DNA of 18,273 nucleotides, taken from NCBI GenBank assembly GCA_023390775.1, contig JAEWCF010000086.1:1-18273 (forward strand), read 5' to 3'. The position numbers and the translations under genes are program-made. Shown piece after piece: positions 6,871-13,483 of this stretch; positions within the stretch are counted from its first letter, which is position 1, and every line of letters begins with the position of its first letter. The notes under the pieces were generated by a model. It was not told the DNA's origin, ran no database searches, and worked only from the letters and a program-made list of their open reading frames with translations. This DNA comes from Bacteroidota bacterium (GTDB taxonomy: Bacteria; Bacteroidota; Bacteroidia; Flavobacteriales; Flavobacteriaceae).

Positions 6871-7683
6871 ATGTTTGAAAAAGTTCAGCAAACGGTAAAT
6901 TACATTAGGGAAAAGATTGGCTTTGAACCGCGTTACGGGGTGATCCTGGGTTCGGGCCTCGGCGGGTTCACCGACGACTTGGAGGTCGAGTACGTAATGC
7001 CGTATCAGGAGATCCCAAACTTTCCTGTTTCAACGGTAGAGGGCCACAAGGGCGCGCTGGTCTTTGGGCGTATCGGCGACAGGAAGGTCGTGGCCATGCA
7101 GGGCCGTTTCCATTATTACGAAGGATATTCGATGCAGGAGGTAACCTTTCCGGTGCGGGTGATGAAAGGCCTCGGCGTCGAGCGGTTGATCGTGAGCAAT
7201 GCATCGGGAGGCGTCAATTCCCATTATCGCGTGGGGTCGATTGTCATCATTACCGATCACATCAACCTAATGCCCGAGCATCCGTTGCGCGGAAAGAACG
7301 ACAACCGGTTCGGGCCGCGTTTTGTCAATATGAGCGAGCCTTACAGCCGCCGCATGATTTCGGCAGCCAAGAACATCGCCTATGAACTCGAGATCGAGGT
7401 CAAGGAGGGCGTTTACCTGGGGCTTCAGGGCCCTACGTTTGAAACCCTCGCCGAGTACCGCATGGTCAAGGCATTGGGCGGTGACTGCGTGGGAATGTCG
7501 ACGGTTCCCGAGGTGATCGTGGCGCGCCACATGGAACTCGAGACTTTCGGAATCTCGGTCATTACCGATATGGGGAACGAGGAAAGCATCGGAACCATAA
7601 CGCATGCCGAGGTTTTGGAGGCCGCACGTGAAGCCGAGCCACATGTGCGCCGGCTGATCCGCGAACTGATCGCCCGCGATTGA
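6871..7683 (+). CDS. Purine nucleoside phosphorylase, trimeric (family 2) type
   Basis: 270 residues from the ATG at 6871; upstream in-frame codons fall within the preceding terminator. It cleaves purine (deoxy)nucleosides with phosphate to base plus (deoxy)ribose-1-phosphate in cytoplasmic purine salvage. Motifs match the human/PunA-like trimeric class: GSGLGGF (27-33), GRFHYYEGY (78-86), NASGG (110-114), GPTFETLAEYRM (187-198), and VGMSTVPEVIVARH (207-220). By alignment to human PNP, Glu191, Met209 and His245 correspond to Glu201, Met219 and His257. The residue matching human Asn243 is Asp233 (VITDMG), which could alter base preference towards 6-amino purines. The punA label is likely, but the Asp leaves the substrate open. 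It follows its neighbour's terminator and is probably transcribed alone or with the membrane protein 73 bases downstream. Confidence 0.93.
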   Translation: MFEKVQQTVNYIREKIGFEPRYGVILGSGLGGFTDDLEVEYVMPYQEIPNFPVSTVEGHKGALVFGRIGDRKVVAMQGRFHYYEGYSMQEVTFPVRVMKGLGVERLIVSNASGGVNSHYRVGSIVIITDHINLMPEHPLRGKNDNRFGPRFVNMSEPYSRRMISAAKNIAYELEIEVKEGVYLGLQGPTFETLAEYRMVKALGGDCVGMSTVPEVIVARHMELETFGISVITDMGNEESIGTITHAEVLEAAREAEPHVRRLIRELIARD

Positions 7684-7756
7684 TCGTATACCCTTTCTGC
7701 AATAGTGCCCGCGTTTATACTAACGTTGCGGAGTCGGTGCCGTTGCCCTGAACAGA

Positions 7757-9019
7757 ATGACCTTACGACGTTTTTACGATTTTTTGGAAAGGACGGCACG
7801 CATGCACCCGCGGCGGTCATTGCTGTTGTGTGCGATGGTCTGGAGCGTTTTCTTCGCGGTCTCGATTGGGCTGTATCCGCATTTTGGGACTATCGGTGAC
7901 GATGTCAGCTATCTGGATTCGGCGCGCATGCTGTATCTCGAGGGAATATTCAGCGATGCAAGGCCGGTCGTGATCTCGGCCGTTTTTGGGTTTCCCTATC
8001 TTTGTGGCGCAACCGATGCCACTGTGGTCACCTGGGGACTGGCCTTTAATTACGTTTTATGGCTCGGCAGCGCACTGCTTGTTTTCAATACTGCCTCCCT
8101 CATTACTTCGCGCCGCACCGCTTTTTTGGCTGCGCTAGCCTTGCTGTCCTGTGTGGGCGTTTTGGCCAATGCCTTCAATTTTTTATCGGAACCGCTTTAC
8201 ATTTTCCTCAACCTGGCGGCGGTCCGTTGCGCCGCGGGATTTTCAAAAACCGGGAAGCCCTGGTACCTTTCGTTTGCCCTTGCCGCACTGCTCCTCAATG
8301 CCTTGGTAAAACCTGTCGCCGTTGCGCTTGCGATCGTCCTGGCCATCGTATACGTTAAACACCTCAAGGCTGCAATCACTAATTGGGGCGCGGCCACCAT
8401 CGCGCTTGCGGCATTCCTTATCGGTGTGCAGATGAGGCAGATGAAGGCCACCTACGGCGATTACACGCTGAGTTACATCGACGCCATTACCTATTATAAT
8501 TATTTGGGAGCCCGCGCCGACTGCTACGCGAAGGGAATCCCGTTCATTCCCGGGGAGAACGATCGGGCCAAGCATTTCCAGTCTTTTCCGAGCCACATCC
8601 AAAAAAAGATGGCCCAGCGGGACATGGCCGAACAGTTTCGGCACAACACCCTCAACCTCGCCCGGGCGTACGTGTTTTGCCTGCATTCCAACTCATCGAA
8701 AGGCAGCTTCATCATCAGCCAGGCCGGCAATCCGGAAGCAACCCTGTACGGCCGATTTTTTAAATTTTGGTGGAAGGCATTATCCAAATTGCAGAACATA
8801 CTGCTGACGATCGTGGGCGTTGCCTTGTCGGTTCTGGCGTTCGTGCGGCGTTCAAACCCTTTGCAAAGGATGCTTGCCGGATTTACGCTGGCGATCATCG
8901 GGATTTCGGCCATGTCCTGCTACCAGACCGACCGCTTCCACATTGCCATTTATCCCCTTGTAATATTGATGGCGGCCACAGAATATCGGGTGTTTGTCGG
9001 TTCCGGCCGTAAACCGTAA
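7757..9019 (+). CDS. Polytopic membrane protein, possible GT-C-type glycosyltransferase
   Basis: 420 residues with about 9-11 hydrophobic segments, so an inner membrane protein. After the first transmembrane helix comes GDDVSYLDSARMLY (47-60). This fits the position and style of the acidic motif in the first periplasmic loop of GT-C (ArnT/PMT-like) enzymes that use lipid-linked sugars, but no closer family is recognised. A long soluble segment (~245-330) separates the N- and C-terminal helices. The ATG at 7757 is preferred; an ATG at residue 16 (7802) would still keep the first helix. The final residues GRKP and the stop codon are encoded by the CCGTAAA heptad array, so the 3' end may have been formed or altered by the repeat. 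Convergent with the histidine kinase gene. Confidence 0.7.
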   Translation: MTLRRFYDFLERTARMHPRRSLLLCAMVWSVFFAVSIGLYPHFGTIGDDVSYLDSARMLYLEGIFSDARPVVISAVFGFPYLCGATDATVVTWGLAFNYVLWLGSALLVFNTASLITSRRTAFLAALALLSCVGVLANAFNFLSEPLYIFLNLAAVRCAAGFSKTGKPWYLSFALAALLLNALVKPVAVALAIVLAIVYVKHLKAAITNWGAATIALAAFLIGVQMRQMKATYGDYTLSYIDAITYYNYLGARADCYAKGIPFIPGENDRAKHFQSFPSHIQKKMAQRDMAEQFRHNTLNLARAYVFCLHSNSSKGSFIISQAGNPEATLYGRFFKFWWKALSKLQNILLTIVGVALSVLAFVRRSNPLQRMLAGFTLAIIGISAMSCYQTDRFHIAIYPLVILMAATEYRVFVGSGRKP

Positions 9020-9041
9020 ACCGTAAACCGTAAACTGTCAA
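9007..9041. repeat. Heptad tandem repeat array C (CCGTAAA) spanning a stop codon
   Basis: Four perfect CCGTAAA copies (9007-9034) and one degenerate copy, CTGTCAA. The stop codon of the membrane protein gene (TAA, 9017-9019) lies inside the second copy. The array ends 6 bases before the stop codon of the convergent histidine kinase gene. No hairpin terminator is visible between these two convergent genes. Confidence 0.9.
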
Positions 9042-9047
9042 CTTCGC

Positions 9048-11213
9048 TTAAATATTCTGCGAAATCACCTTGTAGAAGTTATTGGGGTCGAACGGCTTGG
9101 TGATTACATCGTTCATGCCGTAAGACAGGAGCATTTCGCGGTTCTCGTTGAGCGAGATGGCGGTGAGCGCGATGATGCGCGTGTGCGTATCGAAGGTGCG
9201 GATGGTTTGGGTGGCGATGGTACCGTTGATCCCCGGAAGGTGCACGTCCATCAGGACAAGGTCGTAATAGTTGTTTTTCACGGCCTCGATGGCGTCCTCG
9301 CCGTTGTCGATGATCTCGCAGAGGATCTGCTTGTTCTCGAGCATCTTCTTGGTGATCATCTGGTTGATCTTGTTGTCCTCGACCAGCAGCACTTTTTTAT
9401 TGACAAAGATTGTCTCGTCATAATCGGTTTCGTTGCCCGCTTCCTGCTGGACATTGGCGCCCACCCTGAAATCCAGCGTGAAATAGAAGGTGGATCCCTT
9501 GCCCACCTTGCTCTGCAACTTGATATCGCCGCCTAAAATCTCGGTCAGTTTCTTGACGATGTTCAGGCCAAGCCCCGTTCCCCCGTACTTGCGGTTGATC
9601 TCGATGGAACCCTGGGAAAAACTGTCAAAAATGGTCTCCTGCTTATCCTCGGGAATCCCGATGCCCGTGTCGACGATCCTGAAATCGATGGTCGCGGTTT
9701 CCTCGTCCTTGGACACGAGTTTGGCCACGACCTTGACCTCGCCGTTCTTGGTGAACTTGAGCGCGTTGTTGATCAGGTTGATAAATATCTGTGAGAGCTT
9801 CGTCGGGTCGCCGATGAGCGTGTCGGGAATCTGCTCGTCGATCTCGATGACGTATTTGTTATTGTTCTTTTGCGCCATTTCCCGGAGCGAATTCTGGATG
9901 TTTTCCAAAAGCAGCTTCAGGTTGAAATTTATCGCCTCGGCCTGCACGTTGCTGGATTCGATGCGGTTGATCTCGAGGATCTCGTTGATGAACGTCAGCA
10001 GATAATTGCCCGAAAACTTCAATGATTCGAGATAGTGCATCTGTGACTTCTTGGGATTTTCCTCGAGCAACAGGTGCGTGATCCCGTTGATTGCGTTGAG
10101 CGGCGTGCGAAGCTCATGGCTCACCGTGGAAAGGAATTCGGCGCGGGCCTTGGACGCCTTTTCGGCCTTGTCCTTGGCAATCTGCAGTTCGCTGTTCTTT
10201 TCCTTGAGCAAAAGGTTGCTCTGGTTGCGGATGATGTTGTTCTTGTAAAGCGAAAGGCTGAGCAGCGACAGGATCGAGATCAACGCGATGGCCAGGATGC
10301 TCACGACCTTCTGGAAGCGGTTCTGGTTTTTCTGGATATCGTTCTCGCGCTCCATCTCCTCGATGCGCTTGAGTTTTTCGTTCTCCTTGAAACGGTTGTA
10401 GTCCTCGGCGCCCAGGCGTTCCTTGTTGATGTTCGCGATGCTGTCCTTGAGCTCGATGTGCATCTTGAGGAAATTGAACGAATTCTGGATATCCGACATG
10501 TTCTCATACACGTCGCTCATTGCCTTGTAGATGTTGGACCTGAGCTCGATGTTCTTGCCCTGCATGTTGAGCTGCAGCGCACGCCTGAAATAGTTCACCG
10601 CAAGATTCTGGCGTTTCTGGGCGGCTTCGATGGTTCCGATGTGGTAGAGGGCGTCGGCCTTGATGTTGTAGGGATCGTCGGGTTTGGCGATGATGGTATT
10701 GAAGATCTGCGCCGCGAGCTGGTTCTTACCCTTGGCTTTGTAGACGATGCCCTTCTGGAGGTTCAATAGGACGATCGCGTCCGGCAGGCGGATGGTCTCG
10801 TAAATGGTCTTGGCCTTGTCCAGGTTGATCTCGGCCTTGGAATAATTTTCCTTTTCCATGTAGCAGAGACCCAGGTTGTAATAGGCGTAGGCCTGCTCGT
10901 CCGACGGTTTGAGCGTATTGTACAGGTCGATGCTCCGGCTGAAATTCTCGATCGCGTCGTCGTACTTCTTAAGTTGGAAATAGAGCGTCCCAAGCGCGGC
11001 GGTCGCATTGGCCTCGGCCCGCACATCCTTGATGTCATGTGCGTAATCGATGGCGCGCTGGGTGTATTCGAGCGAATTCTTGAAGTTGTTGATCTTGGCG
11101 CTGAAGTTTGCCAATTGGATGTAATAGGCGACACTGTCGATCTTTTCCGCATTGTTGCGTTGGGCGAACGTCAATTGCGCGCACAAAAAGATGAACAGGA
11201 GCGTGAACCTCAT
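9048..11213 (-). CDS. TPR-containing hybrid sensor histidine kinase
   Basis: 721 residues. Order: signal peptide (1-18, ending TFAQ); periplasmic TPR helices (~25-260; repeated A..LG..Y.....Y..A...F..A motifs); a charged coiled coil (~265-300); a transmembrane helix (~303-323); a second short coiled coil; HisKA with VSHELRTPLN and phosphoacceptor His366; HATPase with N box Asn483, DTGIGI (515-520) and GGTGLGL (544-550); then a receiver domain with Glu612/Asp613, phosphoacceptor Asp656 (LVLMDVHLPG), Thr684 and Lys706. All catalytic residues are present. There is no DNA-binding domain, so the signal must pass to another protein, perhaps through a phosphotransfer protein. The TPR region probably senses a protein or envelope signal. 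It lies 40 bases downstream of the GAPDH gene on the same strand and may be co-transcribed or use the box at 11240-11247. No partner regulator is adjacent. Confidence 0.93.
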   Translation of the reverse strand: MRFTLLFIFLCAQLTFAQRNNAEKIDSVAYYIQLANFSAKINNFKNSLEYTQRAIDYAHDIKDVRAEANATAALGTLYFQLKKYDDAIENFSRSIDLYNTLKPSDEQAYAYYNLGLCYMEKENYSKAEINLDKAKTIYETIRLPDAIVLLNLQKGIVYKAKGKNQLAAQIFNTIIAKPDDPYNIKADALYHIGTIEAAQKRQNLAVNYFRRALQLNMQGKNIELRSNIYKAMSDVYENMSDIQNSFNFLKMHIELKDSIANINKERLGAEDYNRFKENEKLKRIEEMERENDIQKNQNRFQKVVSILAIALISILSLLSLSLYKNNIIRNQSNLLLKEKNSELQIAKDKAEKASKARAEFLSTVSHELRTPLNAINGITHLLLEENPKKSQMHYLESLKFSGNYLLTFINEILEINRIESSNVQAEAINFNLKLLLENIQNSLREMAQKNNNKYVIEIDEQIPDTLIGDPTKLSQIFINLINNALKFTKNGEVKVVAKLVSKDEETATIDFRIVDTGIGIPEDKQETIFDSFSQGSIEINRKYGGTGLGLNIVKKLTEILGGDIKLQSKVGKGSTFYFTLDFRVGANVQQEAGNETDYDETIFVNKKVLLVEDNKINQMITKKMLENKQILCEIIDNGEDAIEAVKNNYYDLVLMDVHLPGINGTIATQTIRTFDTHTRIIALTAISLNENREMLLSYGMNDVITKPFDPNNFYKVISQNI

Positions 11214-11239
11214 TTAGCTCGACTTGGTTTTAGAGGGTT

Positions 11240-11247
11240 TAAAGATA
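11240..11247 (-). promoter_or_regulatory. Possible -7 box (TATCTTTA) for the histidine kinase gene
   Basis: Seven of eight matches to TAnnTTTG in the 40-base gap after the GAPDH gene, 26 bases from the kinase ATG. No clear -33 element was found. The gap is otherwise AT-rich without a hairpin, so read-through from the GAPDH gene is equally possible. Confidence 0.35.
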
Positions 11248-11253
11248 AATAAA

Positions 11254-12255
11254 TTATTTATTATGGACGATGGGAATCAGGTCGATAAGCCTCGATGAAT
11301 ATCCGATTTCGTTGTCATACCAGCCCACGACCTTGACCATCCTGCCGATGACCGATGTCAATTGCGAGTCAAAGAGGCAGCTATGCCTGTTCCCAATCAC
11401 GTCCACCGATACGATCGGGTCCGCCGTGTAGGCCAGGATGCCCTTCATCTCACTCTGCGAGGCGACCCGGAATGCTTCGTTGATTTCCTCGATCGATACC
11501 TCACGCCGGACATAGCAGGTAATATCGGTGAGCGAGCCGTCCGGAACGGGAACACGGATGCCGCCCCCGCCGATCTTGCCTTCCATTTCCGGAAATATGG
11601 TGTTGAGCGCCTTGGCCGCGCCGGTGGTTGTCGGGACGATGGATTGCGAGGCCGCCCTCGCCCGCCGAAGGTCGCGGTGCGGCTGGTCGTGAAGGCTTTG
11701 GTCGGTGGTGTAGGAGTGGACCGTGGTGATGTAAGCCTGCTCGATGCCGCAAAGCTGGTCGATTATCCTGATCATGGGCGCCGCGTTGTTGGTGGTGCAG
11801 CTGGCGTTGGAAACGATGCGCTCCGAACCATCCAAAATGTGCTCGTTGACACCCAATACCACGGTCTTGACCTCGGGAGCCTCCGACGGCGCCGACAAAA
11901 TCACCTTTTTCGCACCCGAACCCAGATGGGCGGCTATGTCCTCATATGACTTGTACTTTCCCGTGGATTCTATTACCACGTCGATGTTCAGCGATTTCCA
12001 ATCCAGGTTTGCAATGCTCCGTTCGCTGTAATAACCGACCCGTCTTTCGTTGACCTGCAAAAAATCCGGGCCGTGCGATATGGGTGCGTCCAGGATTCCG
12101 TGGATGCTGTCATATTTGAGAAGGTGCGCCATCGTGGCCGGATCGGCGATGTCGTTGATGGCGGCCACCTCGATATCAGTATGATCGAGCAGCAGCCGGA
12201 AGAGGTTTCTCCCGATGCGCCCGAACCCGTTGATGGCAATCTTGATCTTACTCAT
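11254..12255 (-). CDS. gap: Glyceraldehyde-3-phosphate dehydrogenase, type I
   Basis: 333 residues. It oxidises glyceraldehyde-3-phosphate to 1,3-bisphosphoglycerate in glycolysis, or the reverse. Rossmann motif INGFGRIGR (8-16); Asp35 in AINDIAD suggests NAD rather than NADP; catalytic Cys153 in SNASCTTN; His180 in TTVHSYTTDQ; S-loop HDQPHRDLRRARAASQ; and the C-terminal GWYDNEIGYSSRL. The residue before the S-loop proline (Gln191) is Leu in many NAD-specific enzymes, so cofactor preference deserves a check. Length is standard. Flavobacteria often carry more than one GAPDH, so gapA versus gapB cannot be assigned here. The 179-base leader contains two heptad arrays, a short palindrome (12304-12319), and a weak -7 box AATCTTTG (12315-12322). 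Confidence 0.95.
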   Translation of the reverse strand: MSKIKIAINGFGRIGRNLFRLLLDHTDIEVAAINDIADPATMAHLLKYDSIHGILDAPISHGPDFLQVNERRVGYYSERSIANLDWKSLNIDVVIESTGKYKSYEDIAAHLGSGAKKVILSAPSEAPEVKTVVLGVNEHILDGSERIVSNASCTTNNAAPMIRIIDQLCGIEQAYITTVHSYTTDQSLHDQPHRDLRRARAASQSIVPTTTGAAKALNTIFPEMEGKIGGGGIRVPVPDGSLTDITCYVRREVSIEEINEAFRVASQSEMKGILAYTADPIVSVDVIGNRHSCLFDSQLTSVIGRMVKVVGWYDNEIGYSSRLIDLIPIVHNK

Positions 12256-12303
12256 TTGTCAGGAGCCGGTTTTTAAGCCGCGTTAGGGATGGGAACGTAA
12301 ATC

Positions 12304-12319
12304 CTTTGCGGCAGCAAAG
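12304..12319. promoter_or_regulatory. Short palindrome upstream of the GAPDH gene
   Basis: CTTTGC and GCAAAG are perfect 6-bp inverted arms around GGCA, 49 bases upstream of the GAPDH ATG. It overlaps a 7-of-8 match to the -7 consensus (AATCTTTG on the minus strand, 12315-12322). It could be an operator or leader hairpin. No T run follows, so it is not a terminator. Confidence 0.35.
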
Positions 12320-12361
12320 ATTGAAGTGTACAGCCCGGGCCTTCAGGCAACGCCATAGAGG

Positions 12362-12394
12362 AAATTATAAATTATAAATTACAAATTATAAATT
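12362..12394. repeat. Heptad tandem repeat array D1 (AAATTAT)
   Basis: Units AAATTAT, AAATTAT, AAATTAC, AAATTAT, then the partial AAATT, in register at period 7. It is separated by CG and the palindrome GGGCCC (12396-12401) from a second array of near-complementary AT heptads, so the two can form an imperfect AT-rich hairpin. Confidence 0.85.
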
Positions 12395-12401
12395 CGGGCC
12401 C

Positions 12402-12436
12402 AATTATTAATTATTACTTATTAATTATTAATTATC
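12402..12436. repeat. Heptad tandem repeat array D2 (AATTATT) reaching the lipA stop codon
   Basis: AATTATT, AATTATT, ACTTATT, AATTATT, AATTATC: five period-7 units. The last overlaps the stop codon of lipA (TGA on the minus strand, 12435-12437), so in the gene's sense the array begins at the stop and forms the 3' untranslated region. Confidence 0.88.
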
Positions 12437-13304
12437 AAAGGATGTGTTTTTGCGCATGGTACGAACTCCTCACCAGCGCGCCGCTTTCCACATGGCGGAA
12501 GCCCATTTCCTTGCCGGCGACCTCGAATTCCCGGAATTGTTCGGGGGTGATGAATTGCCTGACAGGAAGGTGTTTCTTGCTGGGCTGCAGGTATTGGCCG
12601 ATGGTGACCACGTCCACGCTGGCATCGCGAAGGTCGCGCATGGTCTGCAAGACTTCGTCGGGCGTTTCGCCGAGCCCAAGCATGATGCCGGACTTGGTGC
12701 GGTTGGCTCCGGCCGATTTGAGGTAGCGCAACACTTCGAGGCTGCGGTCATACTTGGCCTGGATGCGGACCTCGCGCGTGAGGCGGCGGACCGTTTCCAT
12801 GTTGTGCGAAATGACTTCGGGGTTTGCGGCCAGGATCCGGTCCAGCATGCGCTCCTGCCCCTGGAAGTCCGGAATGAGGGTCTCCAGGGTGGTTTCGGGG
12901 TTCATGCGGCGGATGGCCTTGATGGTCTCGTACCAAATGATGGATCCCATGTCCTTGAGGTCGTCGCGGTCCACCGAGGTGATCACGGCGTGTTTGATCT
13001 TCATGATCTTGATGGAACGGGCAACCTTTTCGGGTTCGTCCCAGTCGACGCTCTCGGGCCTTCCGGTCTTGACCCCGCAAAAGCCGCACGAGCGGGTGCA
13101 GATGTTCCCCAGGATCATGAAGGTCGCGGTACCGTCTCCCCAGCACTCGCCCATGTTGGGGCAGCTGCCCGAGGTGCAGATGGTGTTGAGCTTGTACTTG
13201 TCCACCAGCCCGCGGAGTTCGGTGTATTTTTGGCCTATCGGAAGCTTTACCTTGAGCCATTTGGGCTTGGCGATGGGCAATGTATTTTCCTGTAGCAGAT
13301 CCAT
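12435..13304 (-). CDS. lipA: Lipoyl synthase (radical SAM)
   Basis: 289 residues. It inserts two sulfur atoms into protein-bound octanoyl groups to make lipoyl cofactor for pyruvate and 2-oxoglutarate dehydrogenases and the glycine cleavage system. Both iron-sulfur sites are complete: the auxiliary cluster cysteines 43, 48 and 54 (CTSGSCPNMGEC) and the radical SAM CxxxCxxC cysteines 69, 73 and 76 (CTRSCGFC). The C-terminal RSSY motif (279-282), whose serine ligates the auxiliary cluster, is also present. The length suits the family. An exact TATCTTTG box lies 17 bases upstream of the ATG, and octad repeats occupy the -33 region above it. Flanked on both sides by tandem repeats. Confidence 0.96.
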   Translation of the reverse strand: MDLLQENTLPIAKPKWLKVKLPIGQKYTELRGLVDKYKLNTICTSGSCPNMGECWGDGTATFMILGNICTRSCGFCGVKTGRPESVDWDEPEKVARSIKIMKIKHAVITSVDRDDLKDMGSIIWYETIKAIRRMNPETTLETLIPDFQGQERMLDRILAANPEVISHNMETVRRLTREVRIQAKYDRSLEVLRYLKSAGANRTKSGIMLGLGETPDEVLQTMRDLRDASVDVVTIGQYLQPSKKHLPVRQFITPEQFREFEVAGKEMGFRHVESGALVRSSYHAQKHIL

Positions 13305-13321
13305 GATCGTGTATTGAGGTG

Positions 13322-13329
13322 CAAAGATA
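13322..13329 (-). promoter_or_regulatory. -7 box (TATCTTTG) of the lipA promoter
   Basis: An exact match to the Bacteroidota TAnnTTTG consensus, ending 17 bases before the lipA ATG, which allows a short leader of about 10 bases. The expected TTG-type -33 element is missing. That position is filled by the octad array starting at 13337. Confidence 0.6.
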
Positions 13330-13336
13330 CGAGATT

Positions 13337-13372
13337 AATTAGCGAATGGGCTAATTAGCGAATTAGCGAATG
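13337..13372. repeat. Octad tandem repeat array E1 (AATTAGCG)
   Basis: AATTAGCG, AATGGGCT, AATTAGCG, AATTAGCG, then AATG: period 8, with the second unit degenerate. It starts 7 bases upstream of the lipA -7 box and covers the -33 position. Confidence 0.75.
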
Positions 13373-13383
13373 TTATAGGAATT

Positions 13384-13414
13384 GAAAATTTGAAAATTTG
13401 AAAATTTGAAAGTT
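13384..13414. repeat. Octad tandem repeat array E2 (GAAAATTT)
   Basis: Three perfect GAAAATTT copies (13384-13407) and a fourth changed one, GAAAGTT. It lies between E1 and the heptad array F, so this one gap carries three different arrays with periods of 8, 8 and 7. Confidence 0.85.
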
Positions 13415-13421
13415 CTCCCAT

Positions 13422-13483
13422 AACTCACAACTCACAACTCAAAACCCATAACCCATAACCCATAACCCATAACCCACAACCCC
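13422..13483. repeat. Heptad tandem repeat array F (AACTCAC/AACCCAT)
   Basis: In register at period 7: AACTCAC, AACTCAC, AACTCAA, AACCCAT four times (13443-13470), AACCCAC, then AACCCC. The array stops exactly at the MFS gene's stop codon (TGA on the minus strand, 13484-13486). In the gene's sense it begins right after the stop as TGGGTTA-type units. It resembles telomeric repeats in form only. Confidence 0.92.

Noticed and set aside
10074..10769. Open frame of 231 codons opposite the histidine kinase gene
   Set aside because: It mirrors the kinase's coiled-coil and TPR codons and is rich in Val, Leu and Asp in a simple pattern, as antisense of such regions usually is.
12444..13295. Open frame of 283 codons on the plus strand opposite lipA
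   Set aside because: Antisense to a complete lipoyl synthase. The predicted protein is low in recognisable motifs and starts inside the lipA 3' end.
13443..13477. AACCCAT repeats as telomeric DNA or a replicon end
   Set aside because: The array is only about five units long, lies between two chromosomal genes, and other arrays with unrelated heptads occur nearby.
13337..13483. The repeat cluster as a CRISPR array
   Set aside because: Units are 7-8 bases and contiguous, with no unique spacers and no cas genes in the window.
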